Assembly: GCA_029961685.1 (NCBI GenBank)
Contig: JARWKL010000001.1
Location: 30,702,295-30,766,294 of the forward strand
Length of the DNA: 64,000 nt
Source of the DNA: Aristolochia californica
Lineage: Eukaryota > Streptophyta > Magnoliopsida > Piperales > Aristolochiaceae
Direction of reading: 5' to 3'
Within the stretch, counting starts at the first letter, position 1; each line of letters opens with the position of its first letter. Below, piece after piece: positions 45,990-59,000 of this stretch. The notes under the pieces are model-generated. The model did no database searches, had not been told where the DNA came from, and was given only the letters and a program-made list of their open reading frames with translations. Made by a program: the position numbers and the translations under genes.

Positions 45990-48900
45990 CTCTTTCTTAT
46001 AAAATTCCGGGCTAATAGGGTAGAACTAGTGGAATTTCCCAAATTTGGATAATGAAATTTTTTTTTTCTTTTGTCGTGTGTGAAAATTTTTTTCTTTACT
46101 TACATTTGTTTACTCCTTTAAATTCTTTCCATAAATAAACTCTAAAATTTTATTTTTGTTGAGATCTATTTGCCTTTTATCTCTTTTTTTTTAGAAGATG
46201 AAGGGAAAGTGAAAACTCAAGTTTTGATTTGAGAAAAAAGTATACATCTAAAAAGGAAATGCACAATGCACAACTGTAGAGAGAGAAAATTAAAAAACGT
46301 GTTTGAATTTTTTGGGATTGTAAACTCTTTTTAGTTTTTATATATCAGCGTCTAGAATCGTCAGGAAAAGGGGGAGGCGGGGAATTTTTAACTTAGTGTT
46401 GACACCCATTCCACAAGTCATTCCTTACAAAAATATGGCCATTATGGATGATAAATCACTTTATAATCATCTATGATCGTTAGGTAAGCTTTTTTTAAAT
46501 GGGCAAAATAATGGCTTGTTTAACTAGGGTAAATATCCCACCGCATGTTCACTTGAGAATTTAATGTTATTCTCTTTAAAAGGTTTGGATCCACTGGTCA
46601 ATTGCATCTTTAACATGTTTCAAGCATACATATCTATTTTTTAAAACATGTGTAGAAAAATCTCCTTTTTTTAAAAATTTGAGCTATTAGGGTTGAACTA
46701 GTGGAATTCCCCAAACTTGAATAACAATAATTTTGTGTTCATTTGTGGTGGGTGAATATATTTTCTTTACTTACATTTTTTCATTTCATTAAATTCTTTC
46801 CATCCATAAACTATAAAATTTTAATTTTGTTGAGATCTATTTGCCTTTTATCTCTTTTTTTTTGTTTCGAGATGAAAGGAAACTGAAAACTCAAGTTTTG
46901 ATTAAAAAAAAAAAGTATACATCTAAAATAGAAATGCACAATGCACAAATGTAGATAGAGATAATTCCAAAAAGTGTCTATAATTTTTAGGATTTGTAAA
47001 CTGTTTTTAGTTTTTATATATAAGGTTCTACAATCGTTGGGAAAATGGGGAGGCGGGGGATATTTAACTGAGTGTTGACTCCGAATTCATAAGTCATTCC
47101 TTAAACAAATATAGCCCGTGACGCATGATAAATCACTTCACAACCATCTATGATCGTTAGGTCAGCATTTTGTCTATGGGACAAATAATGGCTTGTTTGA
47201 CTCCGGTAAATATCCCACCACATGTTTACTTGAGAATTTAAATGTTATTCTCTTTAAAAGGTTTGCATCCATAGGTCATTTGCATCTTTAACATGTTTCA
47301 AGCATGCATATCCATTTTTTAAATCATGTGTAGAAAAATCTCTTTCTTATAAAATTCCGAGCTAATAGGGTTGAACTAGTGGAATTTCCCAAACTTGGAT
47401 AACAAAACTTTTGTGTTCATTTGTGGTGTGTGAATAAATTTTTCTTCTTCCAATTTTTTATTGCTTTAAATTCTTTCAATACATAAACTCTAAAATTTTA
47501 AATTTGTTGTTATCTATTTTCCTTTTATCTCTTTTTTTTTGTTTACGAGATGAAGGGAAAGTGAAAACTAAAATTTTGATTTAAGAAAAAAGTATACATC
47601 GAAAATGGAAATGCACAGTGCACAAATGTAGAGAGAGATAATTCCAAATAGTGGTTGTAATTTTAAGGGATTGTAAACTCTTTTTAGTTTTTATATATCA
47701 GGTTCTGCAATCTTCGGGAAAAGGGGGAGGCGGGTGATTTTTAACTGAGTGTTGAATCCCAATCCATATGTAATTCCTTAGAAAAATAGATCCCGTGATG
47801 CATGATAAATCACTTTTCAATCATCTATAATCGTTCGGTCAACTTTTTGTATATGGGCAAAATAATGGCTTGTTTGTCTCGGATAAATATCCCACCGCAC
47901 GTTCACTAGACAATTTAATGTTATTCTCTTTATAAGGTTTGGATCCATAGGACATTTGCATCTTTAACATGTTTCAAGTATGCATATCCATTTTTTAAAA
48001 CATGTGCAGAAAAATCACTTTCTTATAAAATTCCGAGCTATTAGGGTTGAACTAGTGGAATTTCCCAAACTTGGAAAACAAAACTTTTGGGTTCATTTGT
48101 GGTCAGTGAATAAATTTTCTTTCCTTACATTTGTTTAATGCTTTAAATTCTTTCCATGCATAAACTCTAAAATTTTTATTTTGTTGTGAACTATTTGCGT
48201 TTTATCTCTTTTTTTTGTTTACGAGATGAAGGGAAAGTGAAAACTCAAGTTTTGATTTAAGAAAAAAAGTACACATCTAAAATGGAAATGCACAATGCAC
48301 AAATGTAGAGAGAGATAATTCCAAAAAGTATTTGTAATATTTAGGGATTGTAAACTCTTTTTAGTTTTTATGCATCAAGTTCTGCAATAGTCGAGAAAAG
48401 GGGCAGGTGTGGGATGTTTAACTCTGTGTTGACTCCCAATCCATAAGTCATTCATTACAAAAATATAGCCCGTTACGCATGATAAATCACTTTACAGTCA
48501 TCTATGATCGTTAGGTCAACTTTTTGTAAATAGGCAAAATAATGGATTGTTTGACTCGGATAAATATCCCACCGCACGTTAACTTTAGAATTTAATGTTA
48601 TTCTCTTTAAAGTGTTTTGATCCATAGGTCTTTCCCATCTTTAACAAGTTTCAAGTATATCCGTTTTTTAAAACACGAGTAGAAAAATCTCTTTCTTATA
48701 AAATTCCAAGCTATTAGGGTTGAACTAGTGGAATTTCCCAAACTCGGATAACAAACGTTTTGTGTTCATTTGTGGTGTGTGAATAAATTTTCATTACTTA
48801 CATTTGTTTGTTCCTTTAAATTCTTTCCATAGATAAACTCTAACATTTTCATTTTGTTGCGATCTATTTTCCTTTTATCTACTTTTTTTTTTTTTTACGA

Positions 48901-51900
48901 GATGAAGGGAAAGTGAAAACTCATGTTTTTATTTAAGAAACAATTATGCATCTAAAATGGAAATGCACAATGCACAAATATAGAGCGAGATAATTCCAAA
49001 TAGTGTTTTCAATTTTTAGGGATTTTAAACTCTTTTTATTTTTTTATGTATCAGGATCTACAATCATCGGGAAAAAGGGAGGAGGGAATTTTTAACTGAG
49101 TGTTGACACCCAATCCATAAGTCATTCTTTAAAAAAAATATAGCCCGTTACGCATGATAAATTACTTTACAATCATCTATGATCGTTAGGTCAGCTTTTT
49201 GTAAATGGGCAAAATAATGGCTTGTTTGAATCGAGTAAATATCCCACTGCACGTTCACTTGAGAATTTAATGTTATTTTCTTTAAAAGGTTTGGATCCAT
49301 AGGTCATTTGCATATTTAACATGTTTCAAGCATTCATATCCATTTTTAAAATATGTGTAGAAAAATCTCTTTCTTATAAAATTCCGGGCTATTAGGGTTG
49401 TACTTGTGGTATTTCCCAAACTTGGATAACGGAAATTTTGTGTTAATTTGTAGGGTGTGAATAAATTTTCTTTACTGCTTCAAATGGATATTGCTTTAAA
49501 TTCTTTCCATACATAAACTCTAAAATTTTCAACTTGTTGTGATCTATTTGCCTTTTATCTCTCTTTTTTTGTTTACGAGATGAAGGGAAAGTTAAAGCTC
49601 AAGTTTTCATTTAAGAAAAAAGTATACATCTAAACTGGAAATGCACAATGCAAAAATGTTGAGAGAGACAATTCTAAAATGTGATTTTAATTTTTAGGGA
49701 TTTTAAACTCTTTTTAGAATTTATATATCAGGTTCTGAAATCGTATGGAAAAGGGAGAGGTGGGGGATTTTTAACTGAGGGTTGACTACCAATCCATAAG
49801 TCATTCCTTACAAAAATACAGCCCATTATGCATGATAAATCACTTTACAATCATCTATAGTCCTTAGTTCAACTTTTTGTAAATGGGAAAAATAATGGCT
49901 TGTTTGACTCAGGTAAATATCCCACCGCACGTTCACTTCAGAATTTAATGTTATTCTCTTTAAAAGGTTTGGATCCATTGGTCATTTGAATCTTTAACAT
50001 GTTTCAAGCATGCATACTTTTTTTAAAACATATGTAGAAAAATCTCTTCCTTATAAAATTTCGAGCTATTAGGGTTGAACTAGTAGAATTCCAAAACTTG
50101 GATAACAAAAATTTTGTGTTCTTTTGTGGTGTGTGAATAAATTTTCTTTACTTACATATGTTTATTGCTTTAAATTCTTTCCATACATAAACTCTAAACA
50201 TTTAATTTTGTTGTGATCTTTTTGCCTTTTATCTCTTTTTTTTTTTACGAGATGAAGGGAAAGTAAAAACTCAAGTTTTGATTTAAGAAAAAAGTATACA
50301 TCTAAAATGGAAATACACACTAAAAAATTTTAGCGAGAGATAATTCAAAAAAATTTCAGTAATTTTTAGGGATTTTAAACTCTTTTTATATTTTATAAAT
50401 CTGGTTCTGCATTCGTCGGGAAAAGGGGGAGGCGGGGGATTTTTAATTGAGTGTTGACTCCAAATCCATAAGTTATTCCTTACAAAAATATAGCCCATTA
50501 TGCATGATAAATCACTCTACAATCATCTATGATCGTTAGCTCAGCTTTTTGTAAATGGGCAAAATAATGGCTTGTTTGACTGGGGTAAATATCCCACCGT
50601 ACGTTCACTTGGGAATTAATAGTTATTCTCTATAAAAGGTTTGGATCCATAAGTCATTTACATCTTTAACATATTTCAAGTATGCATATCTATTTTTTAA
50701 AACAAGTGTAGAAAAATCTCTTTCTTATAAAATCTCGAGCTATTAGGGTTTGATTAGTGGAATTACCCAAACTTGGATAACAAAACTTTTGTGTTCATTT
50801 CTGGGTGTGAATAAATTTTCTTTTCATACATTTGTTCATTACTTTAAATTCTTTCCATCCATAAACTATAAAATTTTCATTTTGTTGAGATCAAGTTGCC
50901 TTTGATCTCTTTTTTTTGTTTACAAGATGAAGGGAAAGAGAAAACTAAAGTTTTGACTTAAGAAAAATGTATACATAAAAAATGGAAATGCACAATGCAC
51001 AAATGTAGAGAGAAATAATTCCAAAAAGTTTTTGTAATTTTTTAGAATTTTAAAATCTTTTTAGTTTTTATATATCAGGTTCTGCAATCGTCGAGAAAAG
51101 GGGTAGGGGGGGGATTTTTAACTGAGTGTTGACTCCCAATCCATAAGTCATTAATTCTAAAAATATAGCCTATCACGCATGATAAATAACTTTACAATCA
51201 TCTCTAGTCGTTAGGTCAGCTTTTTGTAAATAGGCAAAATAACGGCTTGTTTGACTCGGGTAAATATCCCACCGCACGTTCACTTGAGAATTTAATGTTA
51301 TTCTCTTTAAAAGGTTTGGATCCATATGTCATTTGGATCTTTAACATGTTTCAAGCATGCATATCCATTTTTTAAAACATGTGAAGAAAAATCTCTTTCG
51401 TATAAAATTTTGAGCTATAAGGGTTGAACTAGTGGAATTTCCCAAACTTGGATAACAAAAATTTTGTGTTCATTTGTGATGTGTGAATAGATTTTCTTTA
51501 CTTACATTTGTTTATTGCTTTAAATTCTTTCCATACATAAACTCTAAAATTTTCAGTTTATTGTGATCTATTTTTATTTTATCTCTTTTTATTGTTTACG
51601 AGATGAAGTGAAAGTGAAAATTCAAGTTTTTATTTAAGAAAAAAGTATACATTTAAAATGAAATGCCCAATTCAAAAATATAGAGAGAGATAATTCCAAA
51701 TTTTTTTTGTAAATTTTAGGGATTTTAAACTATTTTTATTTTTTATATATCAGGTTTTGCAATCATCGGGAAAAGGGGGAGGCAGGAAATTTTTAACTGA
51801 GTGTTGAATCCCAATCCATAAGTCATTCCTTACAAAAATATAGCCCGTTACACTTGATAAATCACTTTACAATCATCTATGATTGTTAGGTCACTTTTTT

Positions 51901-54900
51901 GTTGATGGGAAAAATAATGGCTTGTTTTAATCGGCTAAATATCCCACTGCACATTCACTTGAGAAATTAATGTTATTCTTTGTAAAAGGTTTGGATCCAT
52001 AGGTCATTTGCATCTTTAACATGTTTCAAGCATGCATATCCATTTTTTAAAATATGTGTAAAAAAATCTTTTTTTTATAAAATTCCGATCGATTAGGCTT
52101 GAACTTGTGGAATTTCCCAAACTTGGATAACAAAAATTTTGTGTTCATTTGTAGTGTGTGAATAATTTTTTTTTACTTAAATTTGTTTATTGCTTTATAT
52201 TATTTCCATACATAAACTTCAAAATTTGCAATTTGTTGTGATCTATTTGCCTTTTATCTTTTTTTTTTTTTTACGAGAAGAAGGGAAAGTGAAAGCTCAA
52301 GTTTTGATTTAAGAAAAAAGTATACATCTAAAATGGAAATGCACAATGACAAAATGTAGAGAGATTCAACTCCAAAAAGTGATAGTAATTTTTAGGGATT
52401 GTAAACTCTTTATAGTTTTTATATATCAGGTTCTGCAATCATCGGGAATAGGGGAAAAGGGGGATTTTTAATTGAGTTTTAACTCCCGATCCAAAAGTCA
52501 TTCCTTAAAAAAATATAGCCCATTACGGATGATAAATCACTTTACAAACATCTATAATCCTTAGTTTAGCTTTTTTTAAATGGACATAATAATGGCTTGT
52601 TTGACTCGGGTAAATATCCCTTCGCACGTTCACTTGAGAATTTATTGTTATTCGCATTAAAAGGATTGGATACATCGGTCATTTGCATCTTTAACATGTT
52701 TCAAGAATGCATATCCTTTTTTTAAAACATAAGTTGAAAAATCTCTTTCTTATAAAATTCATAGCTATTAGGGTTGAACTAGTGAAATTTCCCAAACTTG
52801 GATAACAAAACTTCTGTGTTCATTTGTGGAGTGTGAAAAAATTTTCTTAACTTACATTTTTTTATTGCTTTAAATTCTTTCCATACGTAAACTCTAAAAA
52901 TTACTGTTTGTAGTGAACTATTTGCCTTTTATTTATTTATTTTGTTTACGAGATGAAGGGTAAGTGAAAACTCAAGTTTTGATTTAAGAAAAATATATAT
53001 ATCTAAAATGGAAATGCACAAATGTAGAGAGTGATAATTCCAAAAAGTGTTTGTAATTTTTTGGGATTGTAAATTCTTTTTATTTTTTATATATCAGGTT
53101 CTGAAATCTTCGGGAAAAGGTGGAGGCGGGGGATTTTTAACTGAGTGTTGACTCCCAATCCAAAAGTCATTCCTTACAAAAATATAACCCATTACGCATG
53201 ATAAATCACTTTACAATCATCTATGATCGTTAGGTCAGCTTTTTGTAAATGGGCAAAATAATGGTTGTTGGACTCGGGCAAATATCACACCACACGTTCA
53301 CTTGAGAATTTAATAATATTCTCTTTAAAAGGTTTGGATCTAGAGTCATTTGCATATTTAACTTGTTTCAAGCATGCATATCATTTTTAAAACATGTGTA
53401 GAAATATATATTTCTTATAAAATTCTGAGCAACTAGGGTTGAACTAGTGGAATTTCCCTAACTTGGATAACAAAACTTTGGTGTTCGTTTGTGGTGCGTG
53501 AATAAATTTTCTTTACTTACATTTGTTTATTGCTTTAAAATCTTTGCATACATAAACTCTAAAATTTTCATTTTCTTGTGATCTATTTGCCTTTTATCTC
53601 TTTCTTTTGTTTAGGAGATGAAGGGAAAGTGAAAACTCAAGTTTTGATTTAAGAAAAACGTATATATCTAAAAGGGAAATGCACAATGCGCAAATGTAGA
53701 GAGAGATAATTCCAAAAAGTTGCTGTAATTTTTAGGGATTATAAAATCTTTTTTGTTTTTATTTTCATAGTCTGCAATCGTCAAGAAAAGGGGGAGGCGG
53801 TGGATTTTTAACTGAGTGTTGACTCCCAATCCATAAGTCATTCCTTACAAAAATAGAGCCCATTACGCATGATAAATCACTTTACAATCATCTATCATCG
53901 TTAGGATAACTTTTTATAAGTGGGCAAAATAATGGCTTGTTTGACTCGAGTAAATATCACACCGCACGTTCACTTGACAATATAATGTTATTCTCTTTAG
54001 AAGGTTTGGATCCATAGGTTATTAGTATCTTTAACATGCTTGAAGCATGCATATCTGTTTTTTAAAACATGTGTAGAAAAATCTCTTTCTTATAAAATTC
54101 CAAGCTACTAGGGTTGAACTTGTGGAATTTCCCAAACTTGGACAAGTAAACGTTTGTGTTCATTTGTGGTGTGTGAATAAATTTTCCTTACTTACATTTG
54201 TTTATCGCTTTATATTCTTTCCATACATAAACTCTAAAATTTTCATTTTGTGGTGATCTATTTGCCTTTTATCTCTTTTTTTTTTTTTTTACGAGATGAA
54301 GGGAAAGTGAAAACTAAAGTTTTTATTTAAGAAAAAAGTATACATCTAAAATGGAAATGCACAATGCACATATGTAGAGAGAGAAAATTTCAAAAAGTGT
54401 CTGTAATTTTTAGGGATTGTAAACTCTCTTTTGTATTTATATATTTGGTTCTTTCTAATAAAATTCCGGGCTATAAGGGTTGGACTCGTGGAATTTCCCA
54501 AACTTGGATAACAAAATTTTTGTGTTCATTTGTGGTGTGTGAATAAATTTTCTTTCTCACATTTGTTTATCGCTTTAAATTATTTCCATACATAAACTCT
54601 AAAATTTTCATTTTGTTGTTATCTATTTGCCTTTTATTTCTTTTTTTTTTTTAAAAAGATCAAGGGAAAGAGAAAACTCAAGTTTTGATTTAAGAAAAAA
54701 GTATCCATCTAAAATAGAAATGCACAATGCACCAACATAGAGAGATATAATTCCAAAAAGTGCCAGTAATTTTTAGGGATTGTAAACTCTTTTTAGTTTT
54801 TATATATCAGGTTCTGCAATCGTCAGGCAAAAGGGGAGGCGGGGGATTTTTAACTGAGTGTTGACTCCCTATCCGTAAGTCATTCCTTAAAAAAATATAT

Positions 54901-55130
54901 CCCATTACGCATGATGAATTACTTTGCAATCATCTATGATCATTAGGTCAGCTTTTTGTAAATGGGCAAAATAATGGCTTGTTTGACTCGGGTAAATATC
55001 CCACCGCACGTTCACTTGAGAATTTAATGTTATTTTATTTAAAAGGTTTGGATCCATGGGTCAATTGCATCTTTAACATGTTTCAAGCATTCATATCCAT
55101 TTTTTAAAACATGTGTAGAAAAATCTCTTT
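45990..55130. repeat. Higher-order satellite unit, copy 2 (uninterrupted)
   Basis: Private variants show one unit of about 9.14 kb from GGGCTAATAGGGTAGAAC at about 45,998 to the matching point near 55,143. Its left part matches 12,230-17,914 and its right part (from 51,904) matches 42,521 onward at an offset of 9,383-9,386. The offset falls to 9,136 after a deletion near 54,450. Positions 51,737-51,903 have no counterpart beside the viral block, so this unit preserves the pre-insertion sequence. Confidence 0.8.
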
Positions 55131-56010
55131 CTTATAAAATTCCGGGTTAATAGGGTAGAACCAGTGGAATTTTCCAAATTTGGATAATGGAAATTTTGTT
55201 TTCTTTTGTTGTGTGTGAAAAAAAATTTCTTTAGTTACATTTGTTTACTCCTTTAAATTCTTTCCATACATAAACTCTAAAATTTTATTTTTGTTGTGAT
55301 CTATTTGCCTTTTATCTCTTTTTTTTTTAGAAGATGAAGGGAAAGTGAATACTCAAGTTTTGATTTAAAGAAAAAGTATACATCTAAAAACGAAATGCAC
55401 AAGGCACAACTGTAGAGAGAGAAAATTAAAAAAAGTTTTTTTATTTTTTGGGATTGTAAACTCTTTTTAGTTTTTATACATCAGCGTCTGCAATCGTCAG
55501 GAAAAGGGGGAGGCGGGGGATTTTTAACTTAGTGTTGACACCCATTCCACAAGTCATTTCTTAAAAAAATATAGCCATTACGGATGATAAATCACTTTAC
55601 AATCATCTATGATCGTTAGGTAAGCTTTTTGTAAATGGGCAAAATAATGGCTTGTTTAACTCGGGTAAATATCCCACTGCACGTTCACTTGAGAATTTAA
55701 TGGTATTCTCTTTAAAAGGTTTGGATCCACTGGTCAATTGCATCTTTATCATGTTTCAAGCATACATATCTATTTTTTAAAACATGTGTAGAAAAATCTC
55801 CTTCTTTTAAAATTCCGAGCTATTAGGGTTGAACTAGTGGAATTCCCCAAACTTGAATAACAATACTTTTGTGTTCATTTGTGGTGTGTGAACAAATTTT
55901 TCTTCTTCCAATTGTTTATTGCTTTAAATTCTTTCTATACATAAACTCTAAAATTTTAAATTTGTTGTTATCTATTTTCCTTTTATCTCTTTTTTTTTGT
56001 TTACGAGATG
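55131..56010. repeat. Start of a third higher-order unit
   Basis: The segment from GGTTAATAGGGTAGAACC matches the starts of the units at about 12,230 and 45,990. Near 55,880 it jumps by one monomer (to sequence like 47,430), and after about 56,010 the private match fades. The array beyond this point is ordinary monomers without a visible long-range period. Confidence 0.65.
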
Positions 56011-59000
56011 AAGGGAAAGTGAAAACTCAAGTTTAGAATTCAGAAAAAAGTATACATCTAAAATGGAAATGCACAATGCACAAATGTAGAGGGAGATAAT
56101 TCCAAAAAGTACCTATAATTTTTAGGGATTGTAAACTCTTTTAAGTTTTTATATGTCAGGTTCTGCAATCGTCGGGAAAAGGGGGAGGAGGGGGATTTTT
56201 AACTGAGTGTTGACTCCCTATCCATAAGTGATTCCTTAAAAAAATATAGCCCGTTACGCATGCTAAATCACTTTACAATCATCTATGATAGTTAAGTCAG
56301 TTTTTTTTAAATGGGCAAAATAATGGCTTGTTTGACTCGTGTAAATATCCCACCGCACGTTCACTTGAGAAGCTATTGTTATTCTCTTTAAAAGGTTTGG
56401 ATCCATAGGTCAATTGCATCTTTAACATGTTTCAAACATGCATATCCGTGTTTTAAAACATGTGTACAAAAATCTCTTTCTTATAAAATTCCGAGCTAAT
56501 TGGGTAAAACTAGTTGAATTTCCCAAGCTTAGATAATGAAATTTTTGTGTTCATTTGTGGCCTGTGAAATTTTTTTCTTTTCTTACATTTTTTTATTGCT
56601 TTAAATTCTTTCCATACATAAATTCTAAAGTTTTCATTTTGTTGTGATATATATGCCTTTTATGTCTTTTGTTTGCATAGAAGATGAATGGAAAGTGAAA
56701 ACTCAAGTTTTTATTTAAGAAAAATGTATAAATCTAAAATGCAAATGCACAATGCACCAAAGTAGAGAGCGATAATTCAAAAAAGTGTCTATAATATTTT
56801 TGGATTGTAAACTCTTTTTAGTTTTTATATATCAGGTTCTGCAATCGTCCAGAAAAGGGGGAGGCGGGGGATTTTTAACTGAGTGTTGACACCCATTCCA
56901 TAAGTCATTCCTTACAAAAATATAGCCCATTACGCATGATAAATTCCTTTACAATCATCTATGATCGTTAGGTCAGCTTTTTGTAAATGGGAAAATAATG
57001 GTTGTTGGACTCAGGTAAATATCCCACCGCACGTTCACTTGAGAATTTAATGTTTTTTCTCTTTAAAAGGTTTGGATCCATAGGTCATATGCATCTTTAA
57101 CATGTTTCAATCATGCATATCCATTTTTAAAAACATGTGTAGAAAAATCTCCTTCTTTTAAAATTCTGAGCAATTAGGGTTGAACTAATGGAATTTCCCA
57201 AACTTGAATAACAAAACTTTTGTTTTCATTTGTGGTGGGTGAATAAATTTTCTTTACTTACATTTGTTCATTGCTTTAAATTCTTTCCATCCATAAACTA
57301 TAATATTTTCATTTTCTTGAGATCTATTTGGCTTTTATCTCTTTTTTGTTTTTGTTTATGAGATGAAGGGAAAGTGAAAACTCAAGTTTTGATTTAAGAA
57401 AAAAGTATACATTTAAAATGGAAATGCACAATGCAAAAATGTAGAGAGAGATAATTCCAAAAAGTGTCTGTAATTTTTAGGGTTTGGAAACTCTTTTTAG
57501 TTTTTATATATAAGGTTCTGCAATCATTGGGAAAAGGGGGAGGCGGAAGATAGTTAACTGAGTGTTGACTCCCAATCCATAAGTCATTCCTTAAATAAAT
57601 ATTGCCCGTGACGCATGATAAATCACTTTAGAATCATCTATGATCGTTAGGTCAACTTTTTGTCTATGGGCAAAATAATGGCTTGTTTGACTCGGGTAAA
57701 TATCCCACCGCACGTTCACTTGAGAATTTAATGTTATTCTGTTGAAAAGGTTTGGATCCATAGGTCATTTGCATCTTTAACATGTTTCAACCATGCTTAT
57801 CAATTTTTTAAAACATGTGTAGAAAAATCTTTTTTTTTTCAAATTCCGAGCTAATAGGGTAGAACTAGTCGAATTTCCCAAACTTGGATAATGAAATTTT
57901 TGTGTTCAATTTCGGTGTGTGAAAAAAATTTCTTTACTTACATTTTTTTATTGCTTTAAATTCTTTCCATTCGTAAACTGTAAAATTTTAAGTTTGTTGT
58001 GATCTATTTGCCTTTTATCACTTTTTTTTTTTTTACGAGATGAAGGGAAAGTGAAAACTCAAGTTTTGATTGAAGAAAAATGTATACATCTAAAATGGAA
58101 ATGCACAATGCACCAATGTAGTGAGAGATAATTCCAAAAAGTGTTTGTAATTTTTTGGGATTGTGAACTCTTTTTAGTTTTTATATATCAGATTTTACAA
58201 TCTTCGGGAAAAGGTGGAGGATGGGGATTTTTAATTGAGTGTTGACTCCCAATCCATTAGTCATTCTTTACAAAAAACATAGCCCATTACGCATGATAAA
58301 TCACTTTACAATCATCTATGATCGTTAGGTCAGCTTTTTGTAAATGGGCAAAAAATAGTTGTTGGACTTGGGTAAATATCACACCACATGTTTACTTGAG
58401 AATTTAATTTTATTCTCTTTAAAAGGTTTTGATCCATAGGTCTTTTGCATCTTTAACTTGTTTCAAGCATGCACATCCATTTTTAAAACTTGTGTAGAAA
58501 AATCGTTTTCTAATAAAATTCTAAGCTATTAGGGTTGAAGTACTGGAATTTCAAAAACTTGGATAACTAAAATTGTGTTCATTTGTGGTATGTGAATAAA
58601 TTTTCTTTTCTACATTTCTTTATTGATTTAAATTCTTACCATACATAAAGTTAAAATTTTCATTTCGTTTTGATCTTTTTGGCTTTTATCTTTTTTTTTT
58701 TGTTTACTAGATGATGCGAAAGTGAAAACTCAAGTTTTGATTTAAGAAAAAAGTATAGATCTAAAATGGAAATGCACAATGCAGAAATGTAGAGAGAGAA
58801 GTGTTTGTAATTTTAGGGATTGTAAACTCTTTTTAGTTTTTATATATCAGATTCTACAATCTTCGAGAAAAGGTGGTCGCTGAGGATTTTTAACTGAGTG
58901 TTGACTCCCAATCCATAAGTCATTCCTTACAAAAATATAGTCCATACACATGATAAATTAGTTTACAATCATCTATGATCATTAGGTCATCTTTTAGTAG

